Shown here one piece after another: positions 26,963 to 38,605 of a DNA stretch of 54,830 bases. Location: positions 1 through 54,830 of the forward strand of contig VXIS01000321.1 of NCBI GenBank assembly GCA_008704415.1, read 5' to 3'. How positions within the stretch are numbered: the stretch's first letter is position 1; each line of letters begins with the position of its first letter. The translations under genes and the position numbers were made by a program. This DNA is from Sphaerosporella brunnea. Lineage: Eukaryota; Ascomycota; Pezizomycetes; Pezizales; Pyronemataceae. Under the pieces are notes generated by a model. It was not told the DNA's origin. It saw nothing but the letters and a program-made list of their open reading frames with translations, and made no database searches.

Positions 26963-27514
26963 ATGCCCCCCAAAACTACTACTCCCGATTCTCGCACCGC
27001 CACCGAGAACGAAACATCAGAAAGCGAGGCCGAAAATGCGCGCGCCGAGATCACAGCCCTATTCCAAAAGATGCAGAGGGCGGTCAGTCCCCCCATCCCA
27101 TCCCAACTCACAGCAGCCTCCTAACTAACCCCTACAACATCACAGGCGGCCGAAAAACGTCGTAAGAAGCGGGATGATATAGAAGCCGCTTACGCCTCGG
27201 AGATATCGCACGCCGAGGCGTGCATTCTCTCGGCCATGGACTCGGGAGAGCAGGAAGCGTTTGCTCCCCACCCCCTCCACCCCCCAAATCTTCCACTGAC
27301 GCTGAAGTTTTATATATATATAAATTACAGTGATTACCGCCGTATGCTTGTTCTTGAGAAATTCGAAGATGCTCTGCGACGTCGTAGAGAAATCGAGGCA
27401 AGGATCGCGACTGAACTTGCTTCCATGCATGAAGCTGTGACTGGGACTCTGCAGAGCGTGGAGAGCGCGGTTGCCGAGGTTGATGCCTTGGTTGGTGAAA
27501 AAGAGGTAGCTTGA
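26963..27514 (+). CDS. Small coiled-coil protein, unknown
   Basis: A 138-aa model in three exons: 26963-27082, 27146-27258, 27331-27514. The frame closes without stops. Exon 1 is hydrophilic (MPPKTTTPDSRTATENE then an acidic stretch). From about residue 28 on the protein is almost all charged helix with heptads, including QKMQRA, EKRRKKRDDIEAAY, MLVLEKFEDALRRRREIEAR and LQSVESAVAEVDALVGEKE. There is no signal peptide or membrane segment. The first donor is the unusual GTCAGT, and the second is GTTTGC, so either boundary could shift. The family is not recognised; a structural or complex-scaffold role is only a guess. It converges on the histidine kinase gene. Confidence 0.62.
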
Positions 27515-28194
27515 GAGGCTATGATGCCGCAAAATAAAAACGAAAAAATGAGGTGGATACATGTGGACAATACACCACGTTTGGAGCGAGGCGGGTCGAG
27601 TGATGATTCAAGACTCTGTATTCGGTGTCGTCGCGGATCGGGGCGATCTCAGCTCGAAGCCCATTTCTAAATTGGATGCACAGAATTGACACCAGCAAAA
27701 CCGCAGCATCTCCTCCCAGAAAGCTCAGTGTTGCATATATTAGACTAGCAATCGAAAGCTGAGACACAACCAAACACCAAAGTTGCCATGCCAGCTTGAC
27801 CCAAAGAGAACCCTCCTTCATAAAATCATTGACATCTTCAAAAAAAAAGCCAGAAACAACAGGCAGAGTGGATATATATGAGAACGCCGCACCCCTGTAT
27901 CAAGTCCCTCCTCCGCATACCATGTCTTCATTTCGAGCCACCTCTTGCACAGCAGGAGCAGCAACATCCCCCTCCAGCCCACTTATCAACCTATTTGTGG
28001 TATACAACACCATAATCCGTCGGAGTAAACGCCTCCCGTAAACGCAACGCTCAAACTCCATGCAGATGACCCCGGATATAAACGAAAAAATAAAAATAGA
28101 AGGAAACCCCCCATTCTTGTCAAACGCAACCCACATTGATAAACAGAAGCGAATATTGACTCGTGGTATCGAACTGTTTTGCTGCAAGGAAAAA
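27515..28194. other. Intergenic between convergent genes
   Basis: About 680 bp separates the convergent stop codons of the coiled-coil gene and the histidine kinase. I see only short open frames without motifs, so it is read as the two 3' flanks. Confidence 0.4.
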
Positions 28195-31017
28195 CTAACG
28201 CACCGTTGTCGGCATGTCAAAGGCGGACAATCTCCGCTCCCCGAACATCTCCTTCCCCCGAAAATCCATCACTGCTTTGCCCAGATCTGCGATCCCAAAC
28301 GGCTTGCCGACAAATCCATGGATACCTTTGAGGGCTGCCTTAGCTCGAGCTTCTTCTGTCGCATCGGCGGATACCGCCAATACTGTGATGCCACTAGCCA
28401 AATCGTCCGAATCACCACTAGTCCTCCGCCTCTCTTCGTGCAACTGCACAATACGCTCAGCAGCCTCATAGCCATCCATCCTTGGCATCCACAGGTCCAT
28501 CAAAATCAAGTCGAAAACCCGCTTCCGCCCCGAAGGGGGTGATTGTAGTGCAGCTTTGAAGATCTCAACAGCTTCCACCCCATCTCTGGCTTCTTCGATG
28601 TCCCTATATCCCAGCCTCTTCAACATACTGCAGAGCAAAGCTCGGTTTATGCGGTTATCCTCAACGACTAAAATACGAAGCGGCAACTTTTTGGCTAATT
28701 CAGGATCGAAAGTGGGTTTCCGTCCTGGAGGCGGTGGTGCAACGGATTTGGTCAACGGCGAAGTTGGTCGAGCCCTAGGCGTCGTTTCGGCATCTGGCCG
28801 CAATTGTGTTGCCGGATCAGGTACAGACGCGGATGTAGGAGCTGGAGTACCAGGTGTACTTCCGGAGGCATCTGCTGGAGTGATCGGCAGTCGTATTCGA
28901 AACTCCGAGCCTCTGGTGTGTCCTTCCGTAGCAGTGTGTTCCAACCACAGGTCTCCACCCATCTTTCGAGCAATACCCTTGGCGACGTAAAGGCCGAGTC
29001 CGAGGCCATCCCGGTGGCGTGTAAGTGATTCATCTTCAGTGGCAAATGGCTTGAACAGATCCGGGATAAAATCGCTTGGAATTCCCTCGCCAGTGTCAAT
29101 TATACTGAAAAGAATTTGGCGAGAGGCATCGACGGTGGCCTTCAAAGTGATGCGCCCCGAAGGAGTGAATTTGAAAGCATTGTGGAATACAGCGGATATC
29201 ATCTTCATTAGGTATGAGCCATCGACTAGTTTCCGAATGATCGTTAGAATCTGAAATGTTTCTTCTTGGATGAGGAAGGCTCACTGATCATGCTATCCGG
29301 CACGTTTTCATCCACAATGACCTCGATATCGACTTGTTTGCGCTCCTCCTCTCCGCTGTGAGCCTCCGCCATCTCAACCGATACTCGCTCGCCGTGCGGT
29401 GTCCCGGAGATTTTGGTCAAGTCCGGCCTGCCACCGGTTCGCAAGGATTCGTGTACAGCTTCATGGAGTAGTTCACGCAACTTCAGCAGACGCGAGTTCA
29501 AAACTACTTTCCCCACTGCGTCGTAGAACAATCCAGGTGTTCCGGGTATGCCCGATCCAGAGGCGATAGCCCGGGAAAAGTAATCCGGTGCGCTGTCTGT
29601 CCTTCCTCCGGTATCACCGCGCCCGTGCTGTGGCGTTAAAGAACCATGGACAGTGACCGGCAGCCGTGACGGTGTCTGGCATCCGGGCTCTACAACCATT
29701 GGGACTGGTGTATCCGGCGATTCAATATGAGGGATTTTATTTGGTGATTCTCTGCCGGAGTTAATGGAGCTCCTTCGTCGCTTAAAATTCCGTCGATTTG
29801 AATCATCGTCTCTTGCGATATAATTGTAACCATCATAAGAAATCCCAAACAAACCCGGTTGCTCGTCCAAGCCCATCATTTCTGCAATACCCTTCGATTG
29901 AGAGGGTGTAGACGGAACCTCCATATTGAAATCATAAGCGTGCACCATATTGTCCGCCGCATCAACTGCGCGTTTTGAGCTATCTAGCGGAACGGTCAGT
30001 CCGGAGGTTCACTCCTACACATGAAAATTGACAATTTGTACCTTGAGCAACCTCAATGCTTGTCCTCAGACCCTCAATGACTCCCTTCAAGTGCTCCAAA
30101 TCCGGCCAGCGCCAACGGTCAGGATGTATTACCTCAAGCACTGAAGCATACATCACATCCAGCATTCCCACAACTCCTTGCATGGGCGTGCGCAATTCAT
30201 GAGATAATCGTCTGGCATAAGGTCGCAACGAATGCTTCACGGCCATCCCACCGGTGACCAGATTCTGAGGAATCACGTTGCTCTTGTTTTCCTTGCTGCC
30301 GAGACCCAGGCCTTCTAGCACGCGCGCTGCAACCTGATCCTCCAGTGCATGTAAGAACATTTCCAGCATTCCCCAGCTTAACTTTGGCCTTTCCTTCAAG
30401 CCATCTGCCGTCCAGAGGCACCCAAAATGCGCGAAACATTTTCCCTGGTGAAATAATGGAACTGCCAAGTATCCTTCGGCAGGCAGTGGAAAACCTTGTT
30501 CATTCGGATTGTTGGGAGTAAGTGTCGTTAATCCGTCCGGGATGAGGAGTACTCGATCGTGCCGCATCCATTGGCATGGACATCCATAGACTTGGTATTT
30601 GTAGTCACGGTAAAGGCCGCTTTGTCCTTTCTGATCATTGAAATAAAACGCAAGTCCCATCAAGCAAGAACCAGGCTCACCGATGTGAGGCATCTCCACC
30701 GTAGCGTTCTCATCGTCATGGAGGACACGTTTCGCGACAAATGCGTATTGAGAGCCTGTAATTTCGCACATGCCTTCCATTAACAACTGCCAGAAGTCGT
30801 ATGTAGTGACGTTGCGCAAACGTTGCTTGAGCTGTACAGATTTCTCGAGCATCCAGCTTTCTGCCGATCCTAGTTGCTGCGACACTTCCTGCCGAAATCC
30901 TGGATCTGAAGACCGTAGTACCTCGACCTTGTTTCCAATACACATAGTCTCTCGAAAAAACGGATCACAACCTTCCGGTATATTGGCCTCATCATCTGTG
31001 ACCGCCATCGCGTCCAT
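28195..31017 (-). CDS. Hybrid sensor histidine kinase with C-terminal receiver
   Basis: A 901-aa protein in three exons: 30042-31017, 29285-29983, 28195-29225; introns 58 and 59 bp, frame intact. Domain order: a GAF-like sensor region (about 60-230), HisKA with phospho-acceptor His273 in SHELRTPMQGVVGM, a long poorly conserved insert (about 340-480), HATPase_c with N-box FHNAFKF, G1 box DTGEGIP and G2 box GLGLGLYVAKGI, a Pro/Thr linker, and a receiver with VVEDN, phospho-acceptor Asp802 in LMDLWMPRMDG and a conserved Lys in GKPF. No transmembrane segment or PAS domain is seen, so it should be cytosolic. It would pass phosphate His to Asp and on to an Ypd1-type carrier (family knowledge). The signal and fungal kinase group are not assigned. 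Confidence 0.93.
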
Positions 31018-32856
31018 CCCCCGGCGACTGGTGGGTTATAGCCACACGGAATCCTCCCAGCAGCAGGCTGTATTAGTCGAAAACTCTTGCAGTCGATGAT
31101 CTTCGGTAACGCGTCACTGTGGCTGAGTGGTGGGCTGACTTCGTTCGAATGACGCCCGGCGGCGATCACGATTAGAGGATCCGGAGGGAGTTGACGAAGT
31201 AAAGAGACAGACGGCGTGCCACAAACGTAATAGATCGGTCGGTTTCTCTGCAGTCACAGATGATGTGCACGGGATTGATGGGTACGGCTGCTTCTGCACG
31301 GGAGTTTTTAGCCTTCTCTAATCGTGATACATCACCCACGTTCCCCTCTCTTCTTCTGCAGGTACAATCAATTTTCGTGAATACATGAAAGTGCGCGAGG
31401 CGTGCAACCGCAACACAGGACAAGGGCCCACAAAGGACCAGACCAAATCAAAAGTCTTGGTAGTTGGAGCTACCTTTGAGGTGGCCATAGTGTCAGGTCA
31501 CGTACCTTATTATTATTATGATTGACTTGTGTAGCAGTCGCAAGTGTCTTGTATGCACATCAACCGCAGAGCCCTTCCCAGAACGATGGCCACGGAAGTT
31601 AAGTCCAGCTTGACCAACAATCTGTATTGTACGGTTGACTTCAGCCAAGGGGGGGGGGGGGGGAAGGGTTGCGCCGAAGTTGAATGAGAACCGTAGTTAT
31701 AAAAAATTGATTCCCAAGCTCTGGATTCTGTTATGGAATTTTTTGGGGAGGGGGTTGGTTTTTCGACAGCGGCTGATGCGGAACGGTAGGATGGAAGGGG
31801 CAAAAAGCCGAGTAGAAAACGGAGACTCTTTTTGAGGAGTCGAGACTTTAGAAAGCCCGGGGGGTGATGATTTTCGTTGCTGGTGGCTTGCCCGACTTCA
31901 GCAGAGAAGCTGAATGGCTATGGATCTCAGTAGATACTTGGGTATGGTAACCACGATACATACCTTCTTTTTCACACACCTGCCTGCGTATCACCTTGAT
32001 TTTGCGCGCGTCCCCAGCCGTTTTGGCCGTTGCTGGTGCGGTAGAGGGAAAAGGAGGCCGAGAAATCAGCAGCAGTGGTGGTTGGCTGGCTTGTCAAAGA
32101 CTTAAAGGACGAGCGAGAATGAAATGACGATGTGACACTGGGCGGCGATGTGTAACCGGCGAGCCATGTAGAAGAAAAAAAGGTGTCTATACGAAACGAA
32201 ATGCCGGAGGGGGGAGGATCTGCTCATTGCAAATGAATGAAGAATGAATACACCACGGAAAGCGCGTCACCTCGCAAATGTTCCGAACAGGCCGGATAAG
32301 AGAAACCACATGTAAGTGTGCGCTCACTCACTCACTCTCTCACTCAGTCACTCACTCACATACATGTACCGTAATAGATATGGATGTGTGTATGTACCTA
32401 CGCAGGCCGAGCGCCAACAAATGCGTACGGCGATGATCGATATCGCAACATGGCTCTTTTTCATTCTCCGATAGCAATCGCAGCGATTTCGCCACCGTTT
32501 GTCATCGTCGCCCTCGCATCCACTCTTGATGATTCCTCCGCCTCCCCGCGCTTTCCTCTCGGCCAGTGTGAGTGTCTGCATCTCTGCAAAGTATTGCTCC
32601 CTGCCTTGGCCCGATAGACAACTGTTGGAGCGTCCGCCACCAGCTGCAGGGCAAAGGGAACCCATGACAACTTCCGCGGTCTAGAACCTGTGACAATGCC
32701 GTTGTTGCCGCAAAGCCAAGTCCAGACCCCCGAAAACTCTGACGTGATATGTACGAGAGTACTCCAGAGGCTGAGGTTAGGGTTGGTTGTGTGGTTAGGG
32801 GTTCTGTCAACACAACTAGAGCTGTGCGAAACCCTTCGGAAAACTGTGGTGCAAGG
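31018..32856. other. Intergenic: kinase promoter and spacer
   Basis: The left end is the 5' flank of the histidine kinase. A G run lies at 31651-31663 and a CTCACTCA microsatellite at 32320-32360. No open frame with motifs was found. Confidence 0.4.
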
Positions 32857-33170
32857 GCCCTAGAACCATGACCTTCGTTAGTGGGGGGTTACCCGGGTCT
32901 GACAAGCGAGTGATTACGAGTGACACGTCGGTGCACCCAAAATCATCGGGCGTGGAGCAGCCAGGCTACGAGTCTCCCCGACGCGTCCAGTCTTTCCTAT
33001 GCCTCCTATATGGTACTGCCGCAGTCAACGACGTGTAGGGGTGCGGACACTTGATGGACTTTGTTTTAATCATTTAAGTTATTTTTTTTCTAAAATTTTG
33101 TCACATTAGCCGGAGTGTCACCGTTCATCACTCGCTTGTCAGACACTAACGAAGGTCATGGTTCTAGGGC
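32857..33170. mobile_element. MITE-like element with ~43-bp terminal inverted repeats
   Basis: The outer ends are inverted repeats reading GCCCTAGAACCATGACC then TTCGTTAGTG and TCTGACAAGCGAGTGAT. The left arm has about 14 extra bases (GGGGGTTACCCGGG) after TTCGTTAGTG that the right arm lacks. TA is part of both ends (CCCTAG), so the exact target duplication is unclear. There is no coding capacity. Confidence 0.65.
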
Positions 33171-33738
33171 ATAGTATTCAGTTCCGGCTGCCAAGACTAT
33201 CTTGATTCTCGACATTTGGAGAATACGTCTCTCTCCTTTTACGAAAAAAATCTGATAACTCAGCTGGGTACTTAGGGGCCATTGCCCACTCAGTGGTGCA
33301 CAGTCTCTCACTCATATTGCTTTAATAGCCCCAGCCAAAACCAGGGCCCATACTAAAAGGGCATTTTTTCAACCCTTATAACTCCATAACCACAACCCCA
33401 AATCGAAAGCGGAAACCATAAGATTGTTCTCCCTTCTTTCTCTTTTTTCTATGGTTGTAAAATAATGATTTTTTTGTTGTGTTGTGAAGTAAAGGTTGGC
33501 GGAGGGGGGTCCCCTGCCACGCTACCCCGTCTAAGTGTCCGGCACTCTATGAAGAATGGAAGATGCCATTGCTTCACTGAATATCACTCTCTACTTAGAA
33601 TTTACATGCAAAGTCGCAGCCCGCAGCCAGTCCGGGCTAAAAAGCCATCCCAGCTACTGAGAACACTGCAGTAATGATTCACGGGGAATAAAATGTACAG
33701 GAGAACTCACAATGTCCTATCAAGACAGGTCTCCAACG
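33171..33738. other. Intergenic between two small elements
   Basis: AT-rich spacer with no gene seen. Confidence 0.35.
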
Positions 33739-33740
33739 TA

Positions 33741-33957
33741 TGGTGCAGGCAGCTATAAACCTGGTCGTCGGAGATGGACGACCACAATCAATGGTGGTAT
33801 CCCGCGTCCGAGCTCAGAGCAAAATAAACGTTAAGCACCTAAGGCAGATGCGCTCTACAACCCAACGTTTTCAATTCGACTGTTTCTGCACTTGCGTGCT
33901 GCTTATTTTCCGACGAAAATATCCGTGCGACGACCAGGTTTATAGCTGCCTGCACCA
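33741..33957. mobile_element. MITE with perfect 30-bp terminal inverted repeats
   Basis: Positions 33741-33770 and 33928-33957 are exact inverted repeats beginning TGGTGCAGGCAGCTATAAAC. TA flanks both sides (33739-33740, 33958-33959). The 217-bp element has no coding capacity. It lies only 34 bp from the next inverted-repeat element. Confidence 0.75.
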
Positions 33958-33991
33958 TAGTAACTTTATGAATGATGAAGCTTTGATCCAT

Positions 33992-34140
33992 CCCCCGCAG
34001 TGTTAATACTACCGAATTTCCCTGCATCACACTAAAGTCGTATGATGAAGAGTCCATTGGCCCATCACCTTCCTTATATAATCGCTAGACACACAATTAG
34101 TGTGATGTAGGGAAATTCGGCAGTATTAACACTGTGGGGG
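33992..34140. mobile_element. MITE-like hairpin with 44-bp arms
   Basis: Arms 33992-34035 and 34097-34140 are inverted repeats starting CCCCCRCAGTGTTAATACT, with three G/A-type differences. AT dinucleotides flank both sides, but no clear longer target duplication is visible. The spacer is about 61 bp. The element is non-coding. Confidence 0.65.
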
Positions 34141-35862
34141 ATAAGAACATTGGTAACGTCCGTTAGTTGATGGTGCGATGGGGCGATTCCTAGGAGATCG
34201 AGTTTGTCGGATAGTTCACAACATTGTTCTGTCTCGAGAGTCGCAAGATCCCTATGCGGAAGAGAATACTGTACATACACTTGAACTGAAGTATAGAGCT
34301 CATCCATACTTACAATCTACCGGCTAAGGAGGTTGTGCTTACTCCACTATCTACAAGATTGCCTGCGCATAGTTTTTGCTACAACTGACCTCAGAAATTT
34401 TTGTCCTTTCAGGATCATTGAGATGCACCTCGACGTGGCCATCTCAAGAGACTGACTCCATTGCGCACTTGGCCCCTCATCACGGTTGTGAAAAAAAAAA
34501 AAAAAACAACTCATTTCCGGAGATTCCCCTCTATGAAGCATGTGGCCTTAACAAGTAGCTATGGACCCTTTTCAACGCAGGCATACAATACAATGTGGAT
34601 GGTACCTTCATCAGGTACATGATATCATCGAACAGTGGAAAAGAAAAGTGAGGTGCTACAGCCCCTCATTACCGTGAACCGTCTGCATGAACCAGCCCCT
34701 GCCGCCCCCACTTGGGTGTATACCTAGGTACTTGTACACCGCGGCTGCCCCGAGTTTGTGGAAAGGCCATCGCAAGTCGTTCCGATTTCATAACCCCAAT
34801 CCGATCGTGGTTCTCCCTGCATAGCTTTATTGGACCTTCTAGGTATTTCTTTTGCAGGTGAGTGACAGCGAAACAACGCCAGCCCCGACCGACCTGTTCC
34901 AATCACTTGTCCCCTCTTTTTGTTTGTTGGCCTCCGTGCGTTGCACATCCTTGTATTGGTTTATGCGATCGTAAGTGGGTCGATGCGGATAACTCTTGAT
35001 CTGAGCAGGCTCTATCGAATCCATAACATTGAGATGTGCGGAAGCTAAAGGAAGGGTCTTTGTTGAAGGCCCTTTACCGTACTCTTCATATAATCGTGAT
35101 TCCCTTGGTTGTCGTTAAAAGGCAGTAGCTATCCGTAGGACGCACTTCTAGTGCCTGCCAGTGGTTAACGATCTATGGTGGGAAAAATTCGAGGATTCTT
35201 TTTTTTTTGGCGGACGCCTGGGGTTTCCAGGAATAAGTGGTGAGCGCATATCTTTTCTTTCAGCGGTCTGCCCCTCTGCCAACTGTCCAACCCCAACCGT
35301 CGCCAGACCGCCGCCCGTCCCTTCAATGAGCGCCAACAGCAAAGTTGAAGGCGTCCCCACTTACACATAACAGTACCATCCACATCGCCCACGGTCTGCC
35401 TCTGAGGCGTATTCTTCTTTACGCGTCTCAACCGGCACTTTATTCATCCAACGAGGCGTCTTAGAAAAACTCAAAGACCAACTGTCGGTGGTCCAAGCCT
35501 AGTAAAGACTCCTCCACCTACTCCACCTACCTTTTCTCACTTCATAAGGAGAAGAAGCATTTCTGCGTTCGCTTCAGCGACGGAGGGTATTGATCAATAG
35601 ACAGTCACCTCGGAAGCCGATTGGACGACACCATTTTGCGTCGTCTTTTCCATATCTCGGGAGGCAGAAAAGCACACACGAGACAGTTCATCCATCTCTC
35701 CATTTTCCACCGTTCATCTGTTTGCTGGCCTGCGATTTGATCAGTTGGGATTGTTTTTTTCCCTCCGCTGGTTGCTTTTGAGTGTCCTTACCCCGCATTT
35801 TGTTTTTATCACCGGCAAGCGATAAATAAAGGGCCCAATACCTTTTGGCCCGGAGCTTGAGC
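34141..35862. other. Intergenic and promoter of the ULD_2 gene
   Basis: No gene is recognised. Short open frames have no motifs. The right end, from about 35400, would be the promoter and leader of the gene starting at 35863. Confidence 0.4.
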
Positions 35863-38605
35863 ATGCCGTGAGTAAACAAAACTCCCCTGATGACTGGCCA
35901 AACAAACAAACAAACAAATGAACAAACAAACCACAAAACCATACTCTGCATACTAACTTGCCATACTGCTTCGTAGCATTAATATCACTATCGATCACAC
36001 GTCAACGACGAACGGTTCGTCGTCGTCGTCCCTCGGGTCTGAGGACGAGACTGCCAGCAGCGCCGTGAACGTCCCGAGCCACCGCTACGGCCATCCAGTC
36101 CACCATGGCCACCCTCAAGCTCTTCCGTACATGCCCCATCCGCATCCGCACCATCACCCACTCTACGGGCACCATCCCCATCCCGAGACCGAGTATCCAA
36201 CAGGCCACTCTGGGGATTCGTTACAGGATGGGGAGGGTTGGGAGGAAGTAGGCGAGGATGACATTCTGCCCTCTGACTCAGCATCGCGTCCCCGAACGTA
36301 CAGCCGTGCCGCGCCAGTACACCGTGCGTCGTCGCGACGACGACACAGCAGCCCGCACCGCAGTCACAGCGTCCATTCTCCGTCGCCCACGGTTGCACGA
36401 TCGCGCAGCTCGCGACATCCCCACCATGCGGCGCCTGCACCCACAGCACCGGCGCACTCGGAACACTCGGAACACTCGGAACACTCGGACAGCGACACCG
36501 AGGAGCTTCCCGATTATTCGCGAGGGCCTCATGTGCCGGCACCACTGGGCCACGCTCACCCTCACGGGGGGTGGCCGGGTGGCGCTCCTGGCTACGGCGG
36601 GTACGCAGGCTACCACCCTCCGGACCCGCGAGTGGTGGATCCCCGCATGGACCCAAGACACCATGACCCGCGCAGCAGCAGCAGCAGCGACTCCAGAGAT
36701 CCCCGCAGTGATCCACGCAACCCCCAGAATCAATTTGCACTCGTCCCCAGCGGAGCCGGGCACTATCCCCCGATCGGTGCACCCCCACCAAACCCCCTCA
36801 TGCCATTTGATCCTCACGGCTACCCGCCTCCTTCTCCCCACCACCACCACCCCGCGTATCCAAACCACCAACACCCCGCTACCGCGCACGCAGGCCAGAT
36901 GACTCCCTACCACTACGCACACCCGCCCCACCATGATCCCCGCTACCCCCCTCCTCTCCACATGCACGACCCGCGCCATCAAGACCCGCGCCACATGGAC
37001 TCGCGTCATCAGGATCCGCGTCACATCGATCCTAGACACCACGACTTGCGACATCACGATACGCGGCATCACGACTTCAGACCGCATGACTTCAGACCCC
37101 AGGATCCCCGCCACCCCACGTCTCCTCTGTCGCCCCGTCTTCACCAGCAGGGTTTGCAGAACAGCATGTATGGGTCCCCCTTGCCGTACAGCCCATATGG
37201 ATATCCATCGTACGGACCTTACAGTGCCGGATATTTCTCAGCGACACACCCTAGCCACGCAAGCCACATGATGATCATGGGCCCCAATGGCTATCCGGTG
37301 TATCCGCCTGCGGCTCCCTCACCAGGAGGCGGCAGCGATGTCGACAAACCGGACAAGCCGCCGGAGAAGTCACGCCAGCAGAAGGAAGCGGAAGAGCGGA
37401 TTGCGTTGCTCGGGGCCGAGAGAAAATTGAGGCAGGAGATGTTGGAGGAAGAGCGAAAGTGGCATCAGGAGAAGATTGAGCTTGCAAGGCAGGCGGAAGA
37501 AGAGGCTCGCGCTAGGGAGGAGGAAGCACGACTCAGAGCAGAACAGGCGCGCCTTAGGGCTGAAGAGGCTAGACTCGAAGCTGAGGCTAAAGAAGAGAGA
37601 GCAGCCAAGGCTACAGCGGAAGCGAAGGCAAAGGCGGAGGAGGAAGCAAAAGCCATGGCCGAAGAGGAAGCAAGGGCCAGAGCCGAAGAGGAAGCAAGGG
37701 CCAGAGCCGAAGAGGAAGCAAGGGCCAGAGCCGAAGAGGAAGCGAGGGTAGCAAGGGCTGCAGTAGAAAAGGCACGGCAAGAAGAGCTCGAGAGAGCAAG
37801 AGCGGAGGCTGCACAGCAAGCAACCGAAGCCGCTGAGGCCAAGGCCAGGGCAGAAGCTGCTGCCGCTGCCCAGGCAAAACTGAAGGCGGTGGTTAAGTTC
37901 CGCGACGCCGTTGGCAGGAAGTTTTCTTTTCCGTTCGAGTTGTGTCGTACCTGGAGTGTAAGTTGGCCTTTCTTTCTACATACCGTCCAAGCGCTAATGT
38001 GTGTATAGGGAATGGAAGAGTTGATCAAGCAAGCATTCCTGCATGTGGACGTCATCGGTCCTCACGTTATTGAAGGCCATTATGATCTCCATGGACCGGA
38101 CGGCGAGATCATCTTGCCGCAAGTGTGGGAATCTGTCATTGAGCCGGATTGGTTCATCACTATGCACATGTGGCCGATGCCAGAGCCTCCCCCACCACCT
38201 CCAACCCCTCCACCGCCGCTTCCGCCGGTGGAGTCTGAGCCCGAGCCAGCACCAGAGCCAGATCCAGCGCCACCGCCGCCGCCTCCGCCGCCACCGCCGC
38301 CTCCGCCGCCTCCGCCGCCTCCGCCTCCGCCTCCGGAGCCCGTCCTCGAAGTGGTTGTAGTTCCAGAGCCAGCTCCAGCGCCTCCTCCACCTCCCCCGGA
38401 GCCACAAATGGTGGAGATCATCACGGTCGCGGAGCCTCCTCCCGAGCCCGCCCCTGCTCCACTTCCCGTGGCGGCTCCCCCTCCTCGTCCGCCTCCGATG
38501 GTCGTCACTGATCACCACCCGCCACGGCCCAAACCACCTCCAAGTATTCCTCCGTTGCTAATGTGGACTGCGGGGCGCTACAGCAAGAGGAGTTCGAGAC
38601 GCTGA
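35863..38605 (+). CDS. Ubiquitin-like (ULD_2) domain protein with His/Pro repeats, coiled coil and polyproline tail
   Basis: An 860-aa model in three exons: 35863-35867, 35977-37957, 38009-38605. The first exon carries only ATGCC, before a strong GTGAGT donor; the spliced start reads MPINITIDHTSTT. Residues about 35-430 are rich in His, Pro, Arg and Asp, including many DPRH-type repeats. A charged Glu/Ala/Arg helix runs from about 440 to 635, with an exact 24-bp repeat in its DNA near 37670-37745. Residues about 639-718 form the fungal ubiquitin-like domain (VKFRDAVGRKFSFPFELCRTW to EPDWFITMHMWP). The end is a polyproline tract with a run of about 20 prolines. ULD_2 proteins are common in filamentous fungi and largely uncharacterised. 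A protein-interaction scaffold is the likeliest role, by inference. Confidence 0.85.

Noticed and set aside
36278..37144. 288-codon antisense frame over the ULD_2 gene
   Set aside because: A shadow of the His/Pro/Arg-rich coding repeats; no start context or motifs.
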